Shown here in pieces: positions 1 to 4,680 of a DNA stretch of 6,960 bases (positions are counted from its first letter, which is position 1; every line of letters begins with the position of its first letter). The notes beneath the pieces were generated by a model. That model had not been told where the DNA came from, searched no databases, and saw only the letters and a list, made by a program, of their open reading frames with translations. The stretch comes from Tidjanibacter sp. GTDB taxonomy: Bacteria > Bacteroidota > Bacteroidia > Bacteroidales > Rikenellaceae. Location: NCBI GenBank assembly GCA_017379955.1, contig JAFNVE010000183.1:1-6960 (forward strand). Direction: 5' to 3'. The position numbers were made by a program, and so were the translations under genes.

Positions 1-149
1 CCATCCTCGCATTATTGACCTACACGTTTAAAAGTTTCTTGCTCTTTCGACGCGCAAAAATTTCAATTTTGATTTGGTTTTTGTACCTTTGCACCGTCGA
101 AGCGCTTCCGGTAACACTTTTGATGGTGGGCATCGCTCGACAGTTGTAA
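1..149 (+). CDS. C-terminus of a DUF4271-like membrane protein (5' truncated by the window)
   Basis: An open frame enters from the left edge (first full codon at 3) and ends at TAA 147-149, giving 48 residues. They are hydrophobic, with a Phe/Leu-rich stretch, a short basic loop (FRRAKIS) and a final segment containing LYLCTVEALP followed by a hydrophobic run. This fits the last two membrane helices of a DUF4271 protein, whose C-terminus in Bacteroidales has the same LYLC..E..P pattern and which commonly sits directly before hemD there. That position is matched: hemD starts 28 bases downstream on the same strand, so the two are probably co-transcribed. The family's function is not established. 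The family call rests on remembered similarity and context, since only the tail is visible; that it is a real coding end is more certain than the name. Confidence 0.7.
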   Translation, partial: ILALLTYTFKSFLLFRRAKISILIWFLYLCTVEALPVTLLMVGIARQL

Positions 150-177
150 AGATATTGTCAAACAAAAGACTGATACA

Positions 178-1035
178 TTGGAAGTTAAGAAGATTTTAGT
201 GTCCCAGCCGGCACCCGCAGTACCCGAGAAATCGCCCTTTCACGAGGTGGCTACCAAGCACTCGGTGACTGTTGATTTCAAGCCCTTTATCAAGATTGAG
301 GGCGTTTCGCTCAAAGAGTTCAGGAGCCAGCGCATTGAGATTTTGCAACACACTGCAATCATTTTCACCAGCCGATCGACTATCGATAGTTTCTTCCGCA
401 TCGCTGAGGAGAGTCGCACGACAATCCCCGTGACGATGAAGTATTTCTGTATTACTGAGGCAGTTGCGCTCTACTTGCAGAAGTATATTGCATACCGCAA
501 GAGGAAGATTTTCTTTGCAAACGGCAACTTTAATAACTTTATGGAGCTGTTGCTCAAACACAAGGACGAGAAGTATATGCTCACCCTTGCCGAGCCACAC
601 AACCCCGAGATTCCCTCGACCTTGGAGAGATTGAAGTTCGATTTCCACCCCGTGGTACTTGCCAAGACCGTCAGCAACGACCTTAGTGGGGTGAAACTTG
701 ATGACTATCAACTGCTTGCATTGTATAGCCCTATGGAGATTCAGACGCTGACCGCTACTTTCGGCACCGAGAATCTGCCTATGGTCGTTACCTTTGGCGA
801 GAACGCCGCACGCGCCGCTGCCGAGGCTAACCTCCATCTGGTATGTGCAGCCCCCACCCCTGAGGCACCAAGTATGGCTAAGGCGGTGGATAATACTATC
901 GCGCTCATCAAGGCGGGCAAGAAGATTGAGCCTGTTGTGCTGAGTGGCACAAGCAAGAGCGAGGAGTTCATCAAGGCGCAGGAGGCTAAGCCCACCAAGC
1001 GCACCCGCGCAAAACGCAAACCGACCGAAGAGTAG
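178..1035 (+). CDS. hemD: Uroporphyrinogen-III synthase
   Basis: Cytoplasmic tetrapyrrole enzyme that cyclises hydroxymethylbilane, inverting ring D, to uroporphyrinogen III, the precursor of haem, sirohaem and corrinoids. The 285-residue product has the layout of the HemD family (PF02602), which has few invariant residues. Near the N-terminus is KKILVSQPAP, followed by a region ending in FTSRSTIDSFF, the usual 'FTS...A...FF' segment. A second lobe contains VTFGENAARAAAEA and then APTPEAPSMAKAV, typical of Bacteroidales members. The start is TTG at 178: the frame is open upstream only to the stop at 121-123, no ATG lies in between, and starting here gives the normal family N-terminus (MEVKKILVSQP). 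About 35 residues at the C-terminus form an unusual Lys/Arg-rich tail (PTKRTRAKRKPTEE) beyond the conserved fold, so the protein is somewhat long for the family. A 28-base gap from the DUF4271 gene suggests one operon. Confidence 0.9.
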   Translation: MEVKKILVSQPAPAVPEKSPFHEVATKHSVTVDFKPFIKIEGVSLKEFRSQRIEILQHTAIIFTSRSTIDSFFRIAEESRTTIPVTMKYFCITEAVALYLQKYIAYRKRKIFFANGNFNNFMELLLKHKDEKYMLTLAEPHNPEIPSTLERLKFDFHPVVLAKTVSNDLSGVKLDDYQLLALYSPMEIQTLTATFGTENLPMVVTFGENAARAAAEANLHLVCAAPTPEAPSMAKAVDNTIALIKAGKKIEPVVLSGTSKSEEFIKAQEAKPTKRTRAKRKPTEE

Positions 1036-1068
1036 GCGTAAAACCCTGCCACATATAGAGTTAGACTG

Positions 1069-1104
1069 AGGGGGCAGGAGCAATTCAGCCCCCTTTGGTT
1101 TTAA
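1069..1104 (+). terminator. Hairpin terminator after hemD (moderate)
   Basis: AGGGGGC (1069-1075) pairs perfectly with GCCCCCT (1088-1094) across a 12-base loop. It is followed by TTGGTTTT, a broken rather than clean T-run. It lies 34 bases after the hemD stop and 15 bases before rnpA, so it could separate the two transcripts or only attenuate read-through. No clear TAnnTTTG box is visible between it and rnpA, which favours partial read-through. Confidence 0.55.
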
Positions 1105-1118
1105 TAACCGATTAGCAA

Positions 1119-1514
1119 ATGAGCGACACCGTCAAACAATTTGGCCTCAGCAAGAGCGAGCGCATCTCGGCTCAGGGCCGTATCGACCGCCTGTTCCAGG
1201 GCGGCAGGGTTGTCGTGTCGCCACCCCTGCGCAGCCACTACCGACTGGAGGAGGCGAGCGAGGAGATGCCCGCCATCTCAATCTTGGTCTCGGTGCCTAA
1301 GAAGTATCATAAGAGAGCGTGGCGCAGAAACCTGCTCAAACGCCGCATCCGCGAGGCTTACCGACTCAATAAGTGTGAGTTAAGCGAACTTGTTGCGGAG
1401 CGAGGCAGACATTTGGATATTGCTTTTGTCTATACGACAAAGGAGGTTTTCGACTATCAGACTATCGAACATGGAGTCAAAAAGTGCCTGGCAAAGATTC
1501 AGAAGCACCTGTAA
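1119..1514 (+). CDS. rnpA: Ribonuclease P protein component
   Basis: Small basic protein subunit of RNase P. With the catalytic RNA it removes 5' leaders from tRNA precursors; the RNA gene is not in this window. The 131 residues carry the family signature: the strand [15 protein letters not shown] leads into the RNA-binding helix [15 protein letters not shown] (Arg69 to Arg82, with conserved Asn71, Lys74, Arg75, Arg78 and Glu79). The usual 'RNR' motif reads RNL, as I recall for Bacteroidales proteins. The opening [22 protein letters not shown] matches the normal N-terminal 'L...R.I..LF..G' element, which supports the ATG at 1119. Length is normal (about 110-135). The last 44 bases overlap yidD in another frame, so the two are transcribed together. 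The pairing with yidD is conserved across bacteria; here hemD rather than rpmH lies upstream. Confidence 0.95.
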   Translation: MSDTVKQFGLSKSERISAQGRIDRLFQGGRVVVSPPLRSHYRLEEASEEMPAISILVSVPKKYHKRAWRRNLLKRRIREAYRLNKCELSELVAERGRHLDIAFVYTTKEVFDYQTIEHGVKKCLAKIQKHL

Positions 1515-1731
1515 ACGGGTCTTCTCGTGGCCTCTGCTGATATTGGTCAAGTTCTACCGCTACTGCATCTCGCCACTCACCCCCGCCTCGTGTCGCTTCA
1601 CCCCCACCTGCTCCGCCTACGCCCTGGAAGCCATCACCAAATATGGCCCAATCAAAGGCGGCTGGCTCACCCTCCGCAGATTGCTGCGTTGTCACCCCTG
1701 GGGCGGCAGTGGCTACGACCCCGTACCGTAA
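1471..1731 (+). CDS. yidD: Membrane protein insertion efficiency factor YidD
   Basis: Small peripheral inner-membrane protein that assists YidC-dependent membrane protein insertion. It is 86 residues from ATG 1471. The whole family core is present: [12 protein letters not shown], then [15 protein letters not shown] (residues 41-55), a GGW turn, and [14 protein letters not shown] at the very C-terminus (residues 73-86). The three conserved cysteines are Cys41, Cys47 and Cys74. Residues 18-36 form the amphipathic/hydrophobic segment expected to contact the membrane. The same frame is open upstream to 1390, but ATG 1471 gives a normal-length protein, so the longer version is unlikely. The gene begins 44 bases before the rnpA stop in a different frame, indicating tight co-expression and possibly translational coupling. 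A strong terminator follows within 10 bases. Confidence 0.95.
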   Translation: MESKSAWQRFRSTCKRVFSWPLLILVKFYRYCISPLTPASCRFTPTCSAYALEAITKYGPIKGGWLTLRRLLRCHPWGGSGYDPVP

Positions 1732-1738
1732 TGTTTTA

Positions 1739-1792
1739 ATAATAAAAAAGTAGTCTGCAATTGAAGATAATTGCAGACTACTTTTTTATTAT
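1739..1792 (+). terminator. Perfect 24-bp hairpin terminator after yidD
   Basis: Arms 1739-1762 and 1769-1792 are exact reverse complements with loop GAAGAT. The core GTAGTCTGCAATT is flanked by an A-run on the left arm and a T-run (CTTTTTTATT) on the right arm. This is a textbook intrinsic terminator for rnpA-yidD, and because of the A/T symmetry it should also stop minus-strand transcripts. The stem is unusually long and perfect for a terminator. Confidence 0.93.
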
Positions 1793-1812
1793 GTATGTGG
1801 TCTCAAGAAAAC

Positions 1813-1825
1813 GGGTCTACGACCC
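1813..1825. repeat. Small GGGTC/GACCC hairpin
   Basis: GGGTC (1813-1817) pairs with GACCC (1821-1825) across a TAC loop. On the minus strand the arm is followed by GTTTTC, so it might be a weak second stop for the DUF3467 transcript. It lies between the two much larger hairpins of this convergent gap. With only five pairs it could be chance. Confidence 0.35.
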
Positions 1826-1827
1826 CA

Positions 1828-1952
1828 AAAAAAGTCATATAATCGAGCTATTTTTAGGCGGGGGAGTCTTGACGGCCACGCGCATACTCTATGTATGTAA
1901 GTGGTCGGCAAGGCTCCCCCAACACCAAAATAGCCGATTAGATGGCTTTTTT
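1828..1952. repeat. 125-base imperfect palindrome / long hairpin in the convergent gap
   Basis: The segment folds back on itself in six paired steps. These are 1828-1838 with 1942-1952 (11 pairs, one G-T); 1840-1845 with 1935-1940; 1847-1854 with 1927-1934; 1857-1858 with 1925-1926; 1860-1879 with 1901-1920 (19 of 20 paired, A1872/G1908 mismatched); and an inner 1882-1887 with 1893-1898 closed by TCTAT. That makes about 52 pairs in all. The outer arms are A7 on the left and T6 on the right, so it can act as a bidirectional terminator between yidD and the DUF3467 gene, whose stop codon (1951-1953) overlaps its right end. The G/C-rich core (GGGGGAG...CTCCCCC) and great length are unlike a simple terminator. 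A REP/MITE-type palindromic repeat or a structured RNA is possible. The pairing is seen directly; the role is inferred. Confidence 0.8.
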
Positions 1953-2244
1953 ATGCTTCGCCGAGGTTTTTATAACCCAATGGCTGTCGAAGCGACAAAT
2001 CGATTTTCGAAACATTAGCCTCGTAGCGACCCACGTTCTCCTGCAAGGAGAGGAGCAGACGTTTGGCGTGCTCGGGGGTAAGGATAATGCGGCTGACCAC
2101 TTTGGGTTTGGGCAGGCCGGGGAGCATCTCCGCAAAGTCGAGGATAAACTCCGACACGGAGTGTGTGATAACTGCAAGGTTGGAGTATTGGCCTTGTGCC
2201 ACCTCTTTATCGAGGTCGAGTTCGATGTGGTTTTGTTCTGCCAT
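1951..2244 (-). CDS. DUF3467 family protein
   Basis: A 97-residue protein reading leftward from ATG (CAT at 2242-2244) to TAA (1951-1953). It matches the DUF3467 family along its length: an acidic start (IELDLDKEVAQG), then YSNLAVITHSVSEFILDF, a short Pro-rich turn (LPGLPKPK), SRIILTPEHAKRLLLSLQ and a final NVGRYEANVSKI. These are the usual 'YSN...S..EF..DF', 'R...TP.HAK' and 'N...YE..' blocks. Length is normal for this small soluble family. Its function is not established, and no catalytic motif or membrane segment is visible. It converges on yidD through a hairpin-filled gap and diverges from pheA, so it is transcribed alone. A -7 promoter-like box lies 45 bases upstream. Nothing ties it to the aromatic pathway except position. 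Confidence 0.9.
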   Translation of the reverse strand: MAEQNHIELDLDKEVAQGQYSNLAVITHSVSEFILDFAEMLPGLPKPKVVSRIILTPEHAKRLLLSLQENVGRYEANVSKIDLSLRQPLGYKNLGEA

Positions 2245-2274
2245 CGTATTCTATGTTTTAGATTTGCCTTTTTT

Positions 2275-2311
2275 CCACTTTATCGCCACAAATGTATAAT
2301 CTCAAAAGTGG
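2275..2311. promoter_or_regulatory. Inverted repeat CCACTTT...AAAGTGG around the DUF3467 promoter box
   Basis: CCACTTT (2275-2281) and AAAGTGG (2305-2311) are perfect 7-bp inverted repeats separated by 23 bases. The putative minus-strand -7 box (2289-2296) sits between them. The first copy extends to CCACTTTA, which recurs as a direct repeat at 2371-2378. This could be an operator for a dimeric regulator or an RNA hairpin; no regulator gene is visible nearby. Confidence 0.4.
2289..2296 (-). promoter_or_regulatory. Bacteroidota-type -7 element for the DUF3467 gene
   Basis: The plus-strand CAAATGTA reads TACATTTG on the minus strand, an exact match to the TAnnTTTG -7 consensus of Bacteroidota. 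It is 45 bases from the start codon, giving a 5' leader of roughly 35-40 bases. No TTTG -33 element is seen at the expected distance, so confidence is moderate. Confidence 0.5.
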
Positions 2312-2424
2312 TTTTACATCGTATCTGTCTCAAACTTATCACCATTTTTTTAACAAATATCCACCAACATCCACTTTACAACAAAAAAGAGGCCACAGGG
2401 CGACTATCCAACAGAAATTTTTCG

Positions 2425-2432
2425 TATATTTG
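2425..2432 (+). promoter_or_regulatory. Bacteroidota-type -7 element for pheA and the aromatic cluster
   Basis: TATATTTG matches TAnnTTTG exactly and lies 51 bases before the pheA ATG, giving a leader of roughly 40-45 bases. A -33 TTTG is not visible about 20 bases upstream. As the only good match in front of the cluster on this strand, it is the most likely promoter. Confidence 0.55.
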
Positions 2433-2482
2433 TCGTTGTGTGCTCAGCTTAGAGTGCGCTAAAATTAGGTTAGAGATAGCGG

Positions 2483-3307
2483 ATGAAGGTCGCCATACAG
2501 GGTTATGAGGGTAGTTTCCACGACATTGTGGCTCGAGAGTATTTCGGGGGCGAGATAGTTATTGTCCCTTGTGATACCTTCAAAGAGGTGGCCGCACTTG
2601 TGGAGCGTGGCGAAGTTGAGCGTGGCGTGATGGCCATTGAGAACTCAATTGCCGGCAGCATACTCCCCAACTACCGTCTGTTGCAAAACGATAATTTGCA
2701 GGTGGCAGGCGAGGCGATACTGACCATCCGACAGAACCTATTGACGCTCCCGGGCGTGCAGTTGGAGGATATCCGCGAGGTACACTCCCACCATATGGCA
2801 CTTATGCAGTGTGACGAGTTCCTTGAAAGTAAGCGTTGGCGTTTGGTCGAAACAGAGGATACCGCTCTCAGTGCCAAGCAGTTGGCAGCCGATGGCGACA
2901 CCTCTCGTGCGGTAGTGGCGAGCCGATTGGCGGCCGAGTTGTTTGGCTTGGATGTTAAGGTGGCAGATATCCACACCATCAAGAACAACTACACTCGTTT
3001 TATGATTCTCAAACGTCACGACCACACCATCCCACCCGATGCCGACAAGGCGTCGCTCTATTTCAGCGCACGCCACGAGCAGGGCTCACTGCTGAGGGTG
3101 TTGCGCGAGATGGGTAGCAATGCGGTGAATCTCACCAAGTTGCAGAGTTATCCCATCCCGAGCGAGCCGTGGCACTATATGTTCCACGTCGATATGGAGT
3201 TCGACTCCGTATATGAGTGGGTGCGCGTGCTCGACAGACTCCAGGAGGTGGCGCAGAGCGTTCACGTGTATGGCGTCTACAAGCGAGGCAGGGAGTTTGT
3301 TGGTTAG
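2483..3307 (+). CDS. pheA: Prephenate dehydratase, monofunctional, with ACT domain
   Basis: Converts prephenate to phenylpyruvate, the Phe-specific step. The 274 residues hold a catalytic domain of two lobes (about 1-180) followed by an ACT regulatory domain (about 190-270). Visible motifs are GYEGSFHD near the N-terminus (a variant of the usual GP.GT), GVMAIENSIAG (substrate-site ENS), VHSHHMALMQC and NNYTRFMIL, with the essential TRF triplet at 171-173. In the ACT domain the canonical GALV motif is GSLL (201-204) and the canonical ESRP motif of the Phe-binding site is QSYP (221-224). Regulation by Phe may therefore differ from the E. coli enzyme, although such variants are, as I recall, usual in Bacteroidota. 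There is no chorismate mutase domain; that activity is fused to DAHP synthase downstream. First gene of the cluster, starting at ATG 2483, with arginine codons less biased than in its neighbour. Confidence 0.95.
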   Translation: MKVAIQGYEGSFHDIVAREYFGGEIVIVPCDTFKEVAALVERGEVERGVMAIENSIAGSILPNYRLLQNDNLQVAGEAILTIRQNLLTLPGVQLEDIREVHSHHMALMQCDEFLESKRWRLVETEDTALSAKQLAADGDTSRAVVASRLAAELFGLDVKVADIHTIKNNYTRFMILKRHDHTIPPDADKASLYFSARHEQGSLLRVLREMGSNAVNLTKLQSYPIPSEPWHYMFHVDMEFDSVYEWVRVLDRLQEVAQSVHVYGVYKRGREFVG

Positions 3308-3366
3308 CAAAAGAAAGAAAGATAAGTATAAGAATTACAAATAGATAACGACTAAAAATTAGTATT

Positions 3367-4530
3367 ATGAGCAAGTTTACTGTATCGGATCGTTTAAATG
3401 GAGTAGGCGAGTACTACTTCTCGAAGAAGAATCGTGAGATTGACCAGCTGCGTGCTGAGGGTCACGACGTGATTAACTTCGGTATCGGTAGTCCCGATTG
3501 CCCTCCCCACCCCATTGTGGTTGCAAAGTTGGCTGAGGAGGCTGCAAAGCCCACCACCCACACCTACCAGTCTTATGCTGGTGCTCCCATCTTGCGCAAG
3601 GCATTTGCTGAGTGGTACAAGAAATACTACAATGTGGAGCTCGACGGTCTGAACGAGATTCTCCCCCTGATTGGTTCGAAGGAGGGTCTGATGCATATCT
3701 GCATGACATACGTTAACAAGGGCGATAAGGTGTTGATTCCCAACCCCGGTTACCCCACCTACCGCTCGGCAGTTACCCTCTCGGGTGGCGAGGTTGTTGA
3801 GTATCACCTCAATGACGAGAACGGCTGGTTGCCCGACTTCGACGCTATCGACCCCACTGGCGTTAAGTTGATGATTATGAACTACCCCAATATGCCTACC
3901 GGTACCAAGGCTACCATCGAGCTTTTTGAGCGTGCGGTGAAGTTTGCTGCCGACAACGGCATCTTGCTCGTTCACGACAACCCATACAGCTTCATCCGTA
4001 ACGACCAGCCCCTGAGCCTCTTGCAGGTAGAGGGCGCGATGGAGACCGCACTCGAGCTCAACTCGCTCAGTAAGAGCCACAATATGGCTGGCTGGCGTGT
4101 GGGTATGATTGCCGGTAAGAAGGAGCGTCTGGATGAGATTTTGCGCTTCAAGAGCAATATGGACTCGGGTATGTTCTACCCCATGCAGGCAGCAGCAGCT
4201 GTGGCACTCACCGAGCTGGGTGAGGAGTGGTACAACGACCTTAATGCAATGTATCGCGAGCGCGAGAAACTCGCTTTCGAGATGCTCGACCTCCTCGGCT
4301 GTAAGTACAATCGCGAGCAGGCAGGTCTTTTCGTATGGGCTCGTATGCCCGAGGGTGAGGAGGATTGCTTCGCATTCTCGGATAAGATTCTCTACAACTG
4401 CGACGTATTCATCACCCCTGGTGCTATCTTTGGTAGCGAGGGTCAGAAGTATATCCGTGTGTGCCTCTGCGCTCCCGAGGTGAAGTTTATTAAGGCTATT
4501 GAGAAGATTCGCAAGGGTCTGAAACTCTAA
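3367..4530 (+). CDS. Class I/II PLP-dependent aminotransferase of the aromatic cluster
   Basis: A fold-type I aminotransferase of 387 residues, probably transaminating phenylpyruvate and 4-hydroxyphenylpyruvate (or prephenate) to complete Phe/Tyr synthesis. Substrate is inferred from position between pheA and tyrA; aspartate or diaminopimelate aminotransferase-like activity cannot be excluded. Key residues are visible: Asp204 (VHDNPY), which should hold the pyridine nitrogen; Lys236 (SLSKSHNMAGWR), the Schiff-base lysine; and Arg364 (YIRVCLC), the substrate carboxylate anchor. The usual NPTG motif reads NYPNMPTG, with Met176 where the PLP-contacting Asn is expected. The ATG at 3367 begins a normal N-terminal arm. 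It follows pheA by 59 A-rich bases with no terminator or clear promoter, so co-transcription is likely. All 16 Arg codons are CGT or CGC, unlike pheA, suggesting stronger expression. Confidence 0.88.
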   Translation: MSKFTVSDRLNGVGEYYFSKKNREIDQLRAEGHDVINFGIGSPDCPPHPIVVAKLAEEAAKPTTHTYQSYAGAPILRKAFAEWYKKYYNVELDGLNEILPLIGSKEGLMHICMTYVNKGDKVLIPNPGYPTYRSAVTLSGGEVVEYHLNDENGWLPDFDAIDPTGVKLMIMNYPNMPTGTKATIELFERAVKFAADNGILLVHDNPYSFIRNDQPLSLLQVEGAMETALELNSLSKSHNMAGWRVGMIAGKKERLDEILRFKSNMDSGMFYPMQAAAAVALTELGEEWYNDLNAMYREREKLAFEMLDLLGCKYNREQAGLFVWARMPEGEEDCFAFSDKILYNCDVFITPGAIFGSEGQKYIRVCLCAPEVKFIKAIEKIRKGLKL

Positions 4531-4533
4531 TAC

Positions 4534-4603
4534 AAAAGTTGCGCGGCTTGTAGGTTTTGCACTTCACTCGAAGCACAAAATTTCCTAAGCCATAACTACT
4601 TTT
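4534..4603 (+). terminator. Branched hairpin after the aminotransferase gene
   Basis: Nested complementary segments start five bases after the aminotransferase stop region. They are AAAAGT (4534-4539) with ACTTTT (4598-4603), GGCTT (4545-4549) with AAGCC (4587-4591), AGG (4552-4554) with CCT (4584-4586), TTTTG (4555-4559) with CAAAA (4576-4580) and CTTC (4562-4565) with GAAG (4570-4573). The last right-hand arm supplies a short T4 tract. It may be a weak terminator or an attenuating leader for tyrA. Each stem is short and interrupted. Confidence 0.45.
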
Positions 4604-4620
4604 AACGTCTTTGGAATATG

Positions 4621-4653
4621 GGGAGTTTAAAGAATAAAAGCCTTTAAACTCCC
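4621..4653 (+). terminator. Perfect 12-bp hairpin upstream of tyrA
   Basis: GGGAGTTTAAAG (4621-4632) pairs exactly with CTTTAAACTCCC (4642-4653) across a 9-base loop, with three further pairs outside if G4620 is bulged. The bases that follow (ATAATTCTCTTATAATT) are T-rich but not a clean run. The hairpin ends 27 bases before the tyrA ATG. It could terminate or attenuate the pheA-aminotransferase transcript, or protect an mRNA processing end. Confidence 0.6.
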
Positions 4654-4680
4654 ATAATTCTCTTATAATTATCAGGTTAG

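Larger units (their letters stand above)
2245..2482. promoter_or_regulatory. Divergent intergenic control region between DUF3467 and pheA
   Basis: An AT-rich 238-base gap with no credible gene. It holds one TAnnTTTG-type box on each strand (listed separately) and three copies of CCACTTT: 2275-2281, 2371-2377 and inverted at 2305-2311. Just before the pheA ATG, CGCTA (2457-2461) could pair with TAGCG (2477-2481), a weak stem ending one base short of the start codon. I see no leader peptide rich in Phe or Tyr and no T-box or riboswitch fold. Confidence 0.6.

Noticed and set aside
84..91. TACCTTTG, a perfect -7 box match upstream of hemD
   Set aside because: It lies inside the coding end of the DUF4271-like gene (encoding Tyr-Leu-Cys), with only TTTC at the -33 position. 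Co-transcription is the simpler reading, though an internal promoter is not excluded.
96..141. Stem GTCGAaGCG/CGCTCGAC before hemD
   Set aside because: Eight pairs with a bulge and a 29-base loop, entirely within the coding end of the upstream gene; probably chance.
196..1083. A 295-codon open frame on the minus strand, slightly longer than hemD itself
   Set aside because: It lies antisense to a well-recognised hemD, its translation resembles no family I know and is rich in Leu/Arg/Cys as expected from a shadow of biased codons, and it has no promoter box or partner gene.
1761..2018. An 85-codon plus-strand frame starting in the yidD terminator
   Set aside because: Its start lies in the terminator stem and it runs through the 125-base palindrome; no homology or upstream signal.
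1942..2508. A 188-codon plus-strand frame across DUF3467 and the pheA start
   Set aside because: It is antisense to the recognised DUF3467 gene, then crosses an AT-rich promoter region and the pheA start; composition is not protein-like.
3394..4080. A 228-codon minus-strand open frame inside the aminotransferase gene
   Set aside because: Shadow of a strongly codon-biased gene whose catalytic residues are intact in the other strand; its Val/Leu-rich translation matches no family.
4618..4647. Nine-codon minicistron (MGSLKNKSL) overlapping the hairpin before tyrA, considered as an attenuator leader peptide
   Set aside because: It contains no Phe, Tyr or Trp codons, so it lacks the logic of an aromatic attenuator.
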